DNA of 64,000 nucleotides from Pseudomonas fluorescens (GTDB taxonomy: Bacteria > Pseudomonadota > Gammaproteobacteria > Pseudomonadales > Pseudomonadaceae): positions 1,736,001 to 1,800,000 of the forward strand of contig NZ_CABVIR010000001.1 in the NCBI RefSeq assembly GCF_902498065.1. Direction: 5' to 3'. This document shows, one piece after another, positions 43,187 through 52,775 of the stretch. The notes below the pieces were generated by a model. It did not search any database, was not told where the DNA came from, and worked only from the letters and a program-made list of their open reading frames with translations. A program made the position numbers and the translations under genes. Within the stretch, counting starts at the first letter, position 1, and every line of letters begins with the position of its first letter.

Positions 43187-44677
43187 TTAGAGCTTGATCC
43201 AGGTCGCTTTGAGTTCGGTGTATTTGTCGAACGCATGCAGCGATTTGTCCCGACCATTACCCGACTGCTTGTACCCGCCGAACGGCGCGGTCATGTCGCC
43301 GCCGTCGTACTGGTTGACCCAGACGCTGCCGGCGCGCAAGCCGCGGGCGAAGGTGTGGGCCTTGCTCAGATTGCTGGTCCACACGCCGGCGGCCAGCCCG
43401 AAGATGCTGTCGTTGGCGATGGCCAAGGCTTCTTCAGCGGTGTCGAAGGTGATCAGCGAGAGCACCGGGCCGAAGATTTCTTCCCGGGCGATGGTCATGG
43501 CGTTGGTCACACCGTCGAAAATCGCCGGTTCCACGTACAGGCCGCCAGTGGCTTCGAGGGTGCGGCTGCCGCCCGCGATCAGTTGCGCGCCCTGGTCCTT
43601 GCCGACCTGGATGTAGCGCAGCACGTTGTCCAGTTGACGCTGATCGACGACCGCGCCGACGGTGGTTTGCGGGTCCAAGGCGTGCCCTGGCTTCCAGGCC
43701 TGCAGCGCTTCCACCAGTAGAGGAATGAACTGCTCGCGAATCGAACGCTCGACCAGCAAGCGCGAACCGGCGGTGCAGACTTCGCCTTGGTTGAAGGCAA
43801 TCCCGCTCGCCGCTGCCTGTGCTGCCGCGCGCAAATCCGGCGCGTCGGCGAACACCACGTTCGGGCTCTTCCCCCCTGCTTCGAGCCAGACGCGTTTCAT
43901 GTTGCTTTGGCCGGCGTAGATCAGCAGCTGCTTGGCAATCGCGGTCGAACCGGTGAAGGCCAGCACGTCGACGTCCATGTGCAACGCCAGCGCCTTGCCG
44001 ACGGTGTGACCGTAGCCCGGCAGCACGTTGAACACGCCTTTCGGGATGCCCGCTTCCAGCGCCAACTGAGCGACGCGGATCGCGGTGAGCGGCGACTTTT
44101 CCGAAGGCTTCAAGATGAACGAGTTACCCGCCGCGAGGGCCGGGGCGAACTTCCAGCTGGCCATGATCAACGGGAAGTTCCACGGCACGATGGCGGCGAC
44201 CACACCGGCAGGTTCGCGGGTGATGAGGCCGAGTTGATCGTGGGGCGTGGCGGCGACTTCGTCGTAGATCTTGTCGATGGCTTCGGCGGTCCAGCGGATC
44301 GCGTTGGCGGTCGCCGGGATGTCGATGTTCATCGAATCGTTGATTGGCTTGCCCATGTCGAGGGTTTCGAGCAGGGCGAGTTCTTCCCGGTTGGCCAGGA
44401 TCAGGTCGGCGAAGCGGATCAGGATGCGCTTGCGTTCAGCCGGGGCGAGGTTGGCCCAGATACCGGAATCGAAGGTGCGGCGTGCGACAGCCACGGCCTC
44501 GTTCGCGTCGGCTTCGTCGGTGCTGGCGACGTTGGCCAGGAAGCGGCCATCGACCGGGCTGATGCATTCGAAGGTGTCACCGCTGAGTGCTGTGCGGTAC
44601 TGGCCGTCAATGAAGGCGCGGCTTTCGATGGTTAGGGACTGGAAGCGTTGTTCCCAGTCGCTGCGAGTGTTTGTCAT
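43187..44677 (-). CDS. puuC: Aldehyde dehydrogenase (PuuC/KauB-like)
   Basis: A 496-residue NAD-dependent aldehyde dehydrogenase. VVAAIVPWNFPLIMA, EAGGKSPNVVFADAPDL and NQGEVCTAGSRLLVERS give the substrate pocket, catalytic Glu and Cys. The start was set at MTNTRSDWEQRF. In the pathway it oxidises gamma-glutamyl-gamma-aminobutyraldehyde to gamma-glutamyl-GABA. The gene is separated from puuA by two strong hairpins, yet reads in the same direction. Confidence 0.9.
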   Translation of the reverse strand: MTNTRSDWEQRFQSLTIESRAFIDGQYRTALSGDTFECISPVDGRFLANVASTDEADANEAVAVARRTFDSGIWANLAPAERKRILIRFADLILANREELALLETLDMGKPINDSMNIDIPATANAIRWTAEAIDKIYDEVAATPHDQLGLITREPAGVVAAIVPWNFPLIMASWKFAPALAAGNSFILKPSEKSPLTAIRVAQLALEAGIPKGVFNVLPGYGHTVGKALALHMDVDVLAFTGSTAIAKQLLIYAGQSNMKRVWLEAGGKSPNVVFADAPDLRAAAQAAASGIAFNQGEVCTAGSRLLVERSIREQFIPLLVEALQAWKPGHALDPQTTVGAVVDQRQLDNVLRYIQVGKDQGAQLIAGGSRTLEATGGLYVEPAIFDGVTNAMTIAREEIFGPVLSLITFDTAEEALAIANDSIFGLAAGVWTSNLSKAHTFARGLRAGSVWVNQYDGGDMTAPFGGYKQSGNGRDKSLHAFDKYTELKATWIKL

Positions 44678-44752
44678 TGTTGTGACTCGACGCAGGAAAT
44701 TGAGTGATCGTGGGGGGGATGCCCGCCCAATCAAAAAAATTGAAACGCGGTC

Positions 44753-44784
44753 CCTGTGGGAGCTGGCTTGCCAGCTCCCACAGG
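44753..44784. repeat. REP palindrome between puuA and puuC
   Basis: CCCTGTGGGAGCTGGCTTGC joined directly to CAGCTCCCACAGGG forms one complete hairpin without a spacer. It is directly followed by a second hairpin. Confidence 0.8.
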
Positions 44785-44820
44785 GTTGGCGGCGTACACA
44801 AATCTTGTGTACGCCGCCAA
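44785..44820 (-). terminator. Perfect 16-bp hairpin after puuA
   Basis: TTGGCGGCGTACACAA, three loop bases and its exact complement make a very stable stem 5 bp after the puuA stop. It lacks a T tract for a standard terminator, but with the neighbouring REP it should reduce read-through or protect the puuA 3' end. Confidence 0.55.
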
Positions 44821-44825
44821 TTCCG

Positions 44826-46202
44826 TCAGACAGTGTGCAGGTACCAGTTGTACTCAAGGTCCGAGATGGAGTTCTCGAACTCGGCCAGCTCGCTTTCCTT
44901 GCACGCCACGAACACGTCGATGTACAGCGGGTCGATGTATTTGGCCATGACTTCGCTGTCGTCCAATTCGCGCAGGGCATCGCGCAGGTTGTTCGGCAGG
45001 CTTTGCTCGTTCTGCTCGTAGCTGTTGCCTTCCACCGGAGCGCCCGGTTCGATCTGGTTGGTCAGGCCGTGGTGGATACCGGCCAGCACCGAGGCCATCA
45101 GCAAGTACGGGTTGGCATCGGCACCGGCTACGCGATGTTCGATGCGCACCGAGTCCGCTGAACCGGTCGGCACACGGACTGCAACAGTACGGTTGTCGAT
45201 GCCCCAGCTCGGCGAATTCGGCACGTAGAACTGCGCGCCGAAACGACGGTAGGAGTTGACGTTCGGGCAGAGGAACGCCATCTGCGCCGGCAGGGTCTCG
45301 AGCACACCGCCGATCGCGTGTCGCAGCGCGGCGTTCTGCTCGGGATCCTCGCTGGCAAAGATGTTGTTGCCTTCTTTGTCGAGAATCGAAATGTGCACGT
45401 GCAAACCGTTGCCCGCCTGGCCCGGATATGGCTTGGCCATAAACGTGGTGTCCATCTCGTGGTCGTAGGCGATGTTCTTCACCAGACGCTTGAGCAACAC
45501 CGCGTAGTCGCAGGCCTTGATCGGGTCGTTGACGTGATGCAGGTTCACTTCGAATTGCGCCGGGGCGCTTTCCTTGACGATGGCGTCGGCAGGAATGCCC
45601 TGCTCTTTCGCGCCTTCGAGGATGTCTTGCAGGCAATCAACGTATTCGTCGAGGTCGTCGATCAGGTACACCTGGGTCGACACCGGACGCTTGCCCGAGA
45701 CCGGCGAACGCGGCGACTGCGGACGACCGTTCACGTTGTCCTGGTCGATCAGGTAAAACTCCAGTTCGAACGCGGCGCAGATGGTCAGGCCCAGTTCGTC
45801 AAACTTGCGCACAACGTTGGCCAGCACTTCACGCGGGTCAGCGAAAAACGCCTCGCCTTCGAGTTCGTGCATGGTCATCAGCAACTGCGCGGTGGGGCGC
45901 TTCTGCCACGGCTCGATGCTCAGGGTGCCAGGGATGGGGAAGCAGATCCGGTCAGAGTCGCCGATGTCCAGACCCAGGCCGGTGCTTTCCACCGTGGAGC
46001 CGTTGATGTCCAGGGCAAACAGAGACGCCGGCAGGTTGATGCCTTTTTCGTAAACCTTATGAAGACTGGTGCGCTCGATGCGCTTGCCGCGCACCACACC
46101 GTTCATATCCGCAATCAGAAGGTCGACGTACAAAACCTCAGGATATTTCTTAAGGAATGCGTTTGCTTCGTTGAGTTGAACGGCACGCAGAGGGACCGAC
46201 AT
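44826..46202 (-). CDS. puuA: Gamma-glutamylputrescine synthetase (GS family)
   Basis: A 458-residue glutamine-synthetase-family ligase. Anchors are YVDLLIADMNGVVRGKRI (N-terminal), AFELEFYLIDQDNVNGR, GNGLHVHISILDKEGNN and NPYLLMASVLAGIHHG. GlnA proper would be ~469 with the Tyr adenylylation loop near the end; here that region ends YNWYLHTV, as in PuuA/SpuB ligases. It joins glutamate to putrescine or another polyamine using ATP. It is divergent from puuD (280 bp between starts), which completes the pathway. Confidence 0.92.
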   Translation of the reverse strand: MSVPLRAVQLNEANAFLKKYPEVLYVDLLIADMNGVVRGKRIERTSLHKVYEKGINLPASLFALDINGSTVESTGLGLDIGDSDRICFPIPGTLSIEPWQKRPTAQLLMTMHELEGEAFFADPREVLANVVRKFDELGLTICAAFELEFYLIDQDNVNGRPQSPRSPVSGKRPVSTQVYLIDDLDEYVDCLQDILEGAKEQGIPADAIVKESAPAQFEVNLHHVNDPIKACDYAVLLKRLVKNIAYDHEMDTTFMAKPYPGQAGNGLHVHISILDKEGNNIFASEDPEQNAALRHAIGGVLETLPAQMAFLCPNVNSYRRFGAQFYVPNSPSWGIDNRTVAVRVPTGSADSVRIEHRVAGADANPYLLMASVLAGIHHGLTNQIEPGAPVEGNSYEQNEQSLPNNLRDALRELDDSEVMAKYIDPLYIDVFVACKESELAEFENSISDLEYNWYLHTV

Positions 46203-46482
46203 GATGCACCTATTAGCTGTTAATTATTATGTTCACTACCTTGTTGCGAGCCCAGTCAACCCGAACGGCAAAGTGAAGTCAATAGCGAACACTCAGCCTC
46301 TCGTCCTTTATTTTCAGGCCTTTTATAGGCACTAGAGTGCCAGATCAGCCTTGAGCGCCCTGTAAATCCTGAAGATCGGACGTTCGGCGTTTAGAATTTT
46401 TTACATGAGAGTTGTTAATTAAAATCAACAAGGCTAAGCTCCGGAAAAGCTCGTTCAAGTGTGAAACTTCGAGGTGATAAAA
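46203..46482. promoter_or_regulatory. Divergent promoter region puuA / puuD
   Basis: 280 bp without a gene between two divergent starts of the same pathway. It contains AT-rich parts near both ends (TAATTATTATG, TTAATTAAAATC), suitable for -10 regions of both promoters. The XRE-cupin regulator is the obvious candidate binder. I could not assign a specific operator. Confidence 0.5.
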
Positions 46483-47244
46483 ATGGCATTCAAGCCATTG
46501 ATCGGCGTTACAGCGTGCGTCAAACAGATTGGCTTGCACCCCTACCACGTCAGCGGCGACAAGTACTTGCGTGCTGTCAGCGTCGCGGCCCTGGGGCTGC
46601 CCGTCATTATTCCTTCCTTGGCTGAACTGACCGACATCGAGGATGTGCTCGCGCATCTCGACGGCCTGTTGCTGACCGGCTCGCCGTCGAATGTGGAGCC
46701 CTTCCACTATCAAGGCCCGGCCAGCGCTCCCGGCACGGATCACGATCCGGCGCGGGACGCCACGACCCTTCCTTTATTGCGTGCGGCCATTGCGGCGGGC
46801 GTACCGGTGCTCGGCATCTGCCGCGGCTTCCAGGAAATGAACGTGGCGTTCGGCGGCAGCCTGCACCAGAAGGTGCATGAACTGCCGGGCATGCTCGATC
46901 ACCGGGAAGCGGACAGCCCCGAGCTGGCGGTGCAATACGCCCCGGCGCACGCGGTAACGGTGCAACCCGGTGGCGTGTTTGAAGCGCTGGAGCTGCCGAC
47001 CGAGTTCATGGTCAATTCGATTCACAGCCAGGGCATCGACCGCCTCGCGCCAGGCCTGCGCGCCGAAGCGATTGCGCCGGACGGTCTGATCGAAGCGATT
47101 TCGGTGAACCACAGCCCGACCTTCGCCGTCGGCGTGCAATGGCACCCGGAATGGCAGGTGCTGTCGAACCCGCCCTACTTGAGTATTTTCCAGGCGTTCG
47201 GCGATGCATGCCGGCGACGGGCCGCGCTGCGTAAAACCCGCTGA
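46483..47244 (+). CDS. puuD: Gamma-glutamyl-GABA hydrolase (PuuD/SpuA type)
   Basis: A 253-residue class I glutamine-amidotransferase-like hydrolase. The nucleophile elbow is GICRGFQEMNVAFGG (Cys at about residue 110), with the His and Glu in VGVQWHPEWQV. It releases GABA from gamma-glutamyl-GABA. Start at the ATG after GAGGTGATAAAA; the GTG 9 bp upstream overlaps the binding site. The P. aeruginosa homologue is spuA, next to spuB and the spuDEFGH transporter, like here. Confidence 0.92.
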   Translation: MAFKPLIGVTACVKQIGLHPYHVSGDKYLRAVSVAALGLPVIIPSLAELTDIEDVLAHLDGLLLTGSPSNVEPFHYQGPASAPGTDHDPARDATTLPLLRAAIAAGVPVLGICRGFQEMNVAFGGSLHQKVHELPGMLDHREADSPELAVQYAPAHAVTVQPGGVFEALELPTEFMVNSIHSQGIDRLAPGLRAEAIAPDGLIEAISVNHSPTFAVGVQWHPEWQVLSNPPYLSIFQAFGDACRRRAALRKTR

Positions 47245-47615
47245 CCTGAAACCCGAAAAACCAATTTACTGCCCCCGCGAGTCAGGCGGGCGTGCCTTTG
47301 CGCGTCCGTCCCTCACGACAACAACACACTGTAATAACAACAAGTACGACCCAGGCAGCCAGGACGGCGGCGCCGAATAAGCCCGGGTCGGGCGATACCA
47401 GTGAAGCAAACGCAATACCCCCTGTGGGAGCTAGCCTGCTAGCGATGAGGGCGGCCCAGTCACATTGATGTCGACTGACACACCGCCATCGCTAGCGGGC
47501 TAGCTCCCACAGGTGACCACTGCTGGATTCACTGGTATCGCCCGCTCCGGGCTAGCAATCCACTCTTAAGTCAGGCCGCGTTGGCCCGACGACTGAAACC
47601 TGTTGGGAGTTTCAC
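47245..47615. other. Intergenic stretch with REP pair and A-rich CA repeats
   Basis: No gene. ACAACAACACACTGTAATAA then CAACAAG around 47317-47352 resembles the AAnAAnAA motifs bound by Hfq/Crc, but it is ~265 bp before the next start. A REP doublet of the GCTAGC variant fills 47420-47513. The last 100 bp hold the promoter or leader of the uptake operon, without a motif I can name. Confidence 0.5.
47420..47513. repeat. REP pair, GCTAGC variant
   Basis: CCTGTGGGAGCTAGCCTGCT at one end and AGCGGGCTAGCTCCCACAGG at the other, spacer about 50 bp with GTCGACTGACA. Same variant as 17562-17658. Confidence 0.8.
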
Positions 47616-48758
47616 ATGGCAAACGCCTCCAGCATTTACAGGAAGGCTCTTGAAGGTCACCAGGCACCAAAAAAGGTGCTGGTGAAAGTCGACCGCGTCA
47701 CCAAGAAATTCGACGAAACCACCGCAGTGGACGATGTTTCGCTTGAGATTCATCAAGGCGAAATCTTCGCCCTGCTCGGCGGTTCCGGTTCCGGCAAATC
47801 GACGCTTCTGCGCATGCTCGCCGGCTTCGAGCGCCCGACCGAAGGGCGGATTCTGCTCGATGGCGTGGACATCACCGACATGCCGCCGTACGAACGGCCG
47901 ATCAACATGATGTTCCAGTCGTACGCCTTGTTCCCGCACATGACCGTGGCGCAAAACATTGCCTTCGGCCTCAAGCAGGACCGTTTGCCCACCAGCGAAA
48001 TCGACGCCCGCGTGGAAGAGATGCTGCGCCTGGTGCACATGACTCAATACGCCAAACGCAAACCCCATCAGTTGTCCGGCGGTCAGCGTCAGCGCGTGGC
48101 GTTGGCCCGTTCCCTGGCCAAGCGTCCGAAGTTGTTGTTGCTCGACGAACCGATGGGCGCACTGGATAAAAAACTGCGCTCGCAGATGCAGCTTGAGCTG
48201 GTGGAAATCATCGAGCGCGTTGGCGTGACCTGCGTGATGGTGACTCACGATCAGGAAGAGGCCATGACCATGGCCCAGCGCATTGCGATCATGCACTTGG
48301 GCTGGATCGCCCAGATCGGCAGCCCGGTGGACATTTACGAAGCCCCGGTCAGCCGCATGGTCTGCGAATTCATCGGCAACGTGAACGCCTTCGAAGGCAC
48401 CGTTGTGGAAGACCTTGAAGGTCACGCGATCATTCACAGCAAGGATCTGCAGCAGAAGATTTACGTCGGTCACGGTGTCAGCACTTCGGTGGAGGACAAG
48501 TCGATCACTTACGCGATTCGCCCGGAAAAACTGCTGGTCAGCACCACCCAACCCGAGTCCCGTTACAACTGGTCCGAGGGCAAGGTGCATGACATCGCCT
48601 ACCTCGGAGGTCACTCGGTGTTCTACGTTGAATTGCCTGGCGGCAAAGTCGTGCAGTCGTTCATGGCCAACGCCGAACGCCGTGGCGCGCGTCCGACCTG
48701 GGACGACAAGGTCTACGTGTGGTGGGAAGACGACAGCGGCGTGGTACTGCGCTCATGA
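47616..48758 (+). CDS. potG: Polyamine ABC transporter ATP-binding protein
   Basis: A 380-residue ABC ATPase with a C-terminal TOBE domain. Walker A GGSGSGKSTLL near residue 54, signature LSGGQRQRVALA, Walker B LLLLDEPMGALDKK, then H-loop MVTHDQEEAM. It matches PotG/SpuF. The first gene of the uptake operon; the stop overlaps the next start (ATGA). With the two permeases and PotF it forms a putrescine/spermidine importer. Confidence 0.93.
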   Translation: MANASSIYRKALEGHQAPKKVLVKVDRVTKKFDETTAVDDVSLEIHQGEIFALLGGSGSGKSTLLRMLAGFERPTEGRILLDGVDITDMPPYERPINMMFQSYALFPHMTVAQNIAFGLKQDRLPTSEIDARVEEMLRLVHMTQYAKRKPHQLSGGQRQRVALARSLAKRPKLLLLDEPMGALDKKLRSQMQLELVEIIERVGVTCVMVTHDQEEAMTMAQRIAIMHLGWIAQIGSPVDIYEAPVSRMVCEFIGNVNAFEGTVVEDLEGHAIIHSKDLQQKIYVGHGVSTSVEDKSITYAIRPEKLLVSTTQPESRYNWSEGKVHDIAYLGGHSVFYVELPGGKVVQSFMANAERRGARPTWDDKVYVWWEDDSGVVLRS

Positions 48759-49669
48759 AAACACTCAATCAGCAGTTCATGCGGCTGATGCCGAGTGGTC
48801 GAAAGCTCGTCATCGGGATTCCGTTCCTGTGGCTGTGCCTGTTTTTCCTGTTGCCGTTCTTCCTGGTGATGAAGATCAGCTTCTCGGAAGCGGCGCTGGC
48901 CATTCCCCCCTACTCCGAGATCTACACCTTCGCCGAACAGAAACTCCAGGTGTTCCTCAATGTCGGCAACTACCTGCTGCTGACCGAGGATGAGTTGTAC
49001 ATCTCGGCTTACTTCGGTTCGTTGAAGGTCGCGTTTTTCAGCACGCTGATGTGTCTGGTGCTCGGCTTCCCGATGGCCTACGCGATCACCAAGGCGAGCA
49101 AGGAAGCGCAGAACGTCTTGCTGCTGTTGATCATGATGCCGACCTGGACGGCGATCCTGATCCGCGTTTACGCGTGGATGGGCATCCTGAGCAACAACGG
49201 TTTGCTCAACGCATTTTTGATGTGGACCGGGCTGACCGATCACCCGATCGAGATCCTCAACACCAACATCGCCGTGTACATCGGGGTGGTTTACGCCTAC
49301 CTGCCGTTCATGGTGTTGCCGCTGTACGCCAACCTGGTCAAGCACGATCAGAGCTTGCTGGAAGCGGGTTCGGATCTGGGTTCGAGCAACTTCAACAACT
49401 TCTGGAAAATCACCGTGCCACTGGCCAAGAACGGGATCATCGCCGGCTGCATGCTGGTGTTCATTCCGGTGGTCGGTGAGTTCGTGATTCCGGAACTGTT
49501 GGGCGGCCCGGAAACCCTGATGATCGGCCGTGTGCTGTGGCAAGAGTTCTTCAATAACCGCGACTGGCCGGTGGCGTCCGCCCTGGCGGTGGTGATGCTG
49601 TTGATCCTGATTGTGCCGATTCTGCTGTTCAACCGCAGCCAGGCCAAAGAGATGGAGGCACGGGGATGA
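48755..49669 (+). CDS. potH: Polyamine ABC transporter permease (PotH-like)
   Basis: A 304-residue inner-membrane permease with six predicted membrane helices (first IPFLWLCLFFLLPFFLVM). The EAA loop is in LLEAGSDLGSSNFNNFW, which contacts the ATPase. The start overlaps potG and the end overlaps the next permease by 4 bp. Partner of the PotI-like permease. Confidence 0.92.
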   Translation: MKTLNQQFMRLMPSGRKLVIGIPFLWLCLFFLLPFFLVMKISFSEAALAIPPYSEIYTFAEQKLQVFLNVGNYLLLTEDELYISAYFGSLKVAFFSTLMCLVLGFPMAYAITKASKEAQNVLLLLIMMPTWTAILIRVYAWMGILSNNGLLNAFLMWTGLTDHPIEILNTNIAVYIGVVYAYLPFMVLPLYANLVKHDQSLLEAGSDLGSSNFNNFWKITVPLAKNGIIAGCMLVFIPVVGEFVIPELLGGPETLMIGRVLWQEFFNNRDWPVASALAVVMLLILIVPILLFNRSQAKEMEARG

Positions 49670-50550
49670 AACGTTTCGGTTTTTCAAAGTTCATGCTGGT
49701 GTTCGGCCTGTCGTTTATCTACCTGCCGATGCTGATTCTGGTGATCTACTCGTTCAACGCCTCGAAACTGGTGACGGTATGGGGTGGCTGGTCGTTCAAG
49801 TGGTACGCCGGCCTGCTCGACAACACCCAACTGATGGGCTCGGTGGTGCGTTCGCTGGAAATCGCCTGCTACACCGCGATTGCCGCTGTGGCGTTGGGAA
49901 CACTGGCGGCATTTGTGCTGACACGCGTCACGCGCTTCAAGGGTCGCACGCTGTTTGGTGGCCTGGTCACTGCGCCGCTGGTGATGCCGGAAGTGATCAC
50001 CGGTCTGTCGCTGTTGCTGCTGTTCGTGGCCATGGCGCAGTTGATCGGTTGGCCAATGGAGCGTGGCATTGTCACCATCTGGATCGCCCACACCACGTTT
50101 TGTGCCGCTTATGTGGCGGTGGTAGTCTCCGCCCGCCTTCGCGAGCTGGACCTGTCCATCGAAGAAGCGGCCATGGACCTCGGGGCGAAACCGTTCAAGG
50201 TGTTTTTCCTGATTACCATCCCGATGATCGCGCCGTCACTGGCGGCCGGCGGCATGATGTCGTTTGCCCTGTCGCTCGACGATTTGGTGTTGGCGAGCTT
50301 CGTGTCCGGCCCGGGTTCCACGACCCTGCCGATGGAAGTGTTTTCGGCGGTGCGTCTGGGGGTGAAACCCGAGATCAACGCCGTGGCCAGCTTGATTCTG
50401 CTCGCCGTTTCGATCGTGACCTTTATGGTCTGGTACTTCAGCCGTCGCGCCGAAGCCTCCCGCAAACGGGCGATCCAGGAAGCGATGGACCAGACCGCCA
50501 GCGAATCCTGGCAACAACCGAAAAAGCAAATGGTAGAAGCGACGGCCTAG
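49666..50550 (+). CDS. potI: Polyamine ABC transporter permease (PotI-like)
   Basis: A 294-residue permease with six membrane segments (FGLSFIYLPMLILVIYSFNA first). EAA loop IEEAAMDLGAKPFKVFFLIT. Coupled to PotH by overlap. It forms the translocation pore together with PotH. Confidence 0.92.
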   Translation: MKRFGFSKFMLVFGLSFIYLPMLILVIYSFNASKLVTVWGGWSFKWYAGLLDNTQLMGSVVRSLEIACYTAIAAVALGTLAAFVLTRVTRFKGRTLFGGLVTAPLVMPEVITGLSLLLLFVAMAQLIGWPMERGIVTIWIAHTTFCAAYVAVVVSARLRELDLSIEEAAMDLGAKPFKVFFLITIPMIAPSLAAGGMMSFALSLDDLVLASFVSGPGSTTLPMEVFSAVRLGVKPEINAVASLILLAVSIVTFMVWYFSRRAEASRKRAIQEAMDQTASESWQQPKKQMVEATA

Positions 50551-50604
50551 TGCCGTCGCGTTTCACAGCTTTGCGTACTGAATAAAAAGAATGGAGTTGT
50601 ACCG

Positions 50605-51702
50605 ATGAAAATGTTTGGCAGGACTCTGCTGACACTGTCCTTATTGGGCGCGATCGCCACAGTTGCCCAGGCCAATGACAAGGTACTGCGCGTCTACAAC
50701 TGGTCGGATTACATCGCCCCGGACACCGTCAAGAAGTTCGAAGACGAGACCGGCATCCGCGTGACCTACGATGTGTTCGACAGCAATGAAACCCTTGAAG
50801 CACGCCTGCTCGCGGGCAAATCCGGCTACGACATTGTCGTGCCGTCCAACAGCTTCCTGGCCAAGCAGATCAAGGCGGGCGTCTATCAGGAACTGGACAA
50901 ATCGAAGCTGTCGAACTGGAAAAACCTCAACCCGGTGTTGCTGAAAAACGCTTCGGCCAGCGACCCCGGTAACAGTCACGCCTTCCCGTACATGTGGGGC
51001 TCGATCGGCATTGGTTTCAACCCGGCCAAGGTCAAAGAAGTGCTGGGTGCCAATGCGCCGACCCACTCGTGGGATCTGCTGTTCAAACCGGAAAACGCCG
51101 AGAAGCTGAAAGCCTGTGGCATCAGTTTCCTCGATTCGCCGACCGAGATGCTGCCCGCCGCCCTGCACTACCTGGGCTACCCGGTGAACTCGCAGGACAA
51201 GGCGCAGATCGCCGAAGCAGAAGCGCTGTTCATGAAGATCCGGCCATCGGTGGCGTACTTCCATTCGTCGAAGTACATCTCCGACCTGGCCAACGGCAAC
51301 ATTTGCGTGGCGGTCGGTTACTCCGGTGATGTGCTGCAAGCCAAGGCTCGCGCGCAGGAAGCGGGCGACAAGGTGAAGATCGATTACAGCATTCCGAAAG
51401 AAGGCGCCGGCAGTTTTTACGACATGGTCGCGATCCCCCGGGATGCGGCGAACGTCGAAAACGCCTACCTGTTCATGAACTTCCTGATGCGTGCGGACAT
51501 CATCGCCGAGATCACCAACAACATCGGCTACAGCAACGCCAACGCGGCGGCGACGCCGTTGGTGGATGAAGCAATTCGCAATGATCCGGGGTCGTATCCG
51601 CCTTTGGCCGTGATGGCGACGTTGTATGCGATTCCGGACATGCCGATTGGGGTTCAGCGGGTGATGACGCGCGGCTGGACGCGGGTGAAGCTCGGGAAGT
51701 AA
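50605..51702 (+). CDS. potF: Polyamine-binding periplasmic protein
   Basis: A 365-residue periplasmic binding protein with a signal peptide of ~22 residues (ending VAQAND). [19 protein letters not shown] and [18 protein letters not shown] are typical of PotF/SpuD-E. GMQ-like aromatic residues in the pocket suggest a polyamine. It is last of the operon, 54 bp after the permease. A second homologue is encoded at 61017-62117 without a transporter. Confidence 0.93.
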   Translation: MKMFGRTLLTLSLLGAIATVAQANDKVLRVYNWSDYIAPDTVKKFEDETGIRVTYDVFDSNETLEARLLAGKSGYDIVVPSNSFLAKQIKAGVYQELDKSKLSNWKNLNPVLLKNASASDPGNSHAFPYMWGSIGIGFNPAKVKEVLGANAPTHSWDLLFKPENAEKLKACGISFLDSPTEMLPAALHYLGYPVNSQDKAQIAEAEALFMKIRPSVAYFHSSKYISDLANGNICVAVGYSGDVLQAKARAQEAGDKVKIDYSIPKEGAGSFYDMVAIPRDAANVENAYLFMNFLMRADIIAEITNNIGYSNANAAATPLVDEAIRNDPGSYPPLAVMATLYAIPDMPIGVQRVMTRGWTRVKLGK

Positions 51703-51731
51703 TTCCCTCGATATATTCGTGGTATTTGAAA

Positions 51732-51835
51732 TGGCCATCGCGGGCAAGCCCGCTCCCACAGTGGTCGGTGGTGGAATACCGATTCATGGTACGACGCGAA
51801 TCCCTGTGGGAGTGGGCTTGCCCGCGATGAGGCCA
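51732..51835. repeat. REP pair after potF
   Basis: GGCCATCGCGGGCAAGCCCG..CCCACAG and CTGTGGGAGTGGGCTTGCCC..GAGGCC, inverted with a ~45-bp spacer. It probably ends the uptake operon mRNA. Confidence 0.85.
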
Positions 51836-51948
51836 TCACTGCCAACACAAAACTCAACTGTTTCCGTTCACGCAGCGCCTTACCACCGCTGCACTCCTCT
51901 CTGACGAACGGCCTCACCTGGCTTCCTCGGTTCAGGTGAATTCGGGCG

Positions 51949-51972
51949 CCCTCCTCGGGCGCCTTTTTTTAT
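51949..51972. terminator. Rho-independent terminator
   Basis: GGCGCCC, loop TCCTC, GGGCGCC and then TTTTTTT on the plus strand. It lies just after the thpR stop region and downstream of potF, so it can serve both convergent sides. Confidence 0.8.
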
Positions 51973-52508
51973 GCGGGGACGAGCGGCCATTCGGCCAGCG
52001 CCCGATAGCGACCCTTGTGGGATTCAAACAAGACAAATCGGTCTGCCCGCAGAAAAAACTCCGGCGGCGTCGCCGATTCAGGCACCGGCACCCGATAGTC
52101 ACGCATCAACGTCAGATGCGGCCTGAATTCCTTGGGGGCGTCTTCGAACCCGAACGGCAACATCGCCTGCTCCAGCGCATACACCAGCCGCAGCAATTCC
52201 GGCGGCGCCTGCTCCGTCGCGAGCACCAACGCCCCGGCCCTGCGCCAGACATCCAGCCGATCCAGTGCAACCCGCAACGCGATACCCGGCACGCGAACCT
52301 TTGCTGCCACCGCGCAGATCTCGGCAATCTGCGCCACCTCCACAGCGCCCAAAAACAGCAACGTCAGATGGAAGTTTTCCGCCGGCACCGGGCGCCCAAT
52401 GCGCAGTGCCAGCGCGCTGCGCCATTGGGCAATTGCCCTGCGCTGCTCGGGCGGGCAAGCCAATGCGAAAAACAGCCGCTTGACCGGCTCCGGGGTTTCG
52501 TCGCTCAC
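51969..52508 (-). CDS. thpR: RNA 2',3'-cyclic phosphodiesterase
   Basis: A 179-residue 2H-phosphoesterase. Two HxTx motifs (NFHLTLLFLG near residue 45, RPHLTLMRDY near residue 130) define the active site. The start was placed at the GTG giving MSDETPEPVKRLFFAL because AGGAGG lies at the right distance; an upstream GTG overlaps it. It opens cyclic phosphates on RNA ends. Confidence 0.9.
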   Translation of the reverse strand: MSDETPEPVKRLFFALACPPEQRRAIAQWRSALALRIGRPVPAENFHLTLLFLGAVEVAQIAEICAVAAKVRVPGIALRVALDRLDVWRRAGALVLATEQAPPELLRLVYALEQAMLPFGFEDAPKEFRPHLTLMRDYRVPVPESATPPEFFLRADRFVLFESHKGRYRALAEWPLVPA

Positions 52509-52568
52509 GCCTGGCACCTCCTGACATGCACGTTATAGTTGAAACCACCGAATAAACGGGACGGGGCC

Positions 52569-52763
52569 ATGCGAGAGATCATCAGCAAAGAGCCATGGTG
52601 GGCCATGCCACCGCAACCGGGTCAGGATGAGTCAGAGCTGGAATGGGGCTGGCTGGTTCACTATAGCGAAGGTGAACCGCGTTTCGAGTTTGTCAAAGAG
52701 CGACCGACGGACAGCGAGATCCGCAATCGAAAAAGTTGCAGGATCACCCCGGCATCGGAGTGA
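52569..52763 (+). CDS. Small hypothetical protein, 64 aa
   Basis: A short acidic protein (MREIISKEPWWAMPPQPGQD) with two Trp-rich segments (ELEWGWLVHYSEGEPRFEF). No signal or membrane segment. I do not know the family. The end overlaps a small dyad (GGATCAC..GTGATCC). Convergent with the DUF1428 gene. Confidence 0.55.
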   Translation: MREIISKEPWWAMPPQPGQDESELEWGWLVHYSEGEPRFEFVKERPTDSEIRNRKSCRITPASE

Positions 52764-52775
52764 TCCCCTCACGTG

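Noticed and set aside
41770..43197. Long open frame on the plus strand opposite puuB
   Set aside because: Codon-bias shadow of the minus-strand gene; no recognisable protein, and puuB matches its family across the whole length.
47571..48614. 347-codon minus-strand frame opposite potG
   Set aside because: Shadow frame; the ABC ATPase motifs lie on the plus strand.
52739..52767. Hairpin GGATCAC..GTGATCC as terminator
   Set aside because: Short stem inside the end of the 64-aa gene and no T tract.
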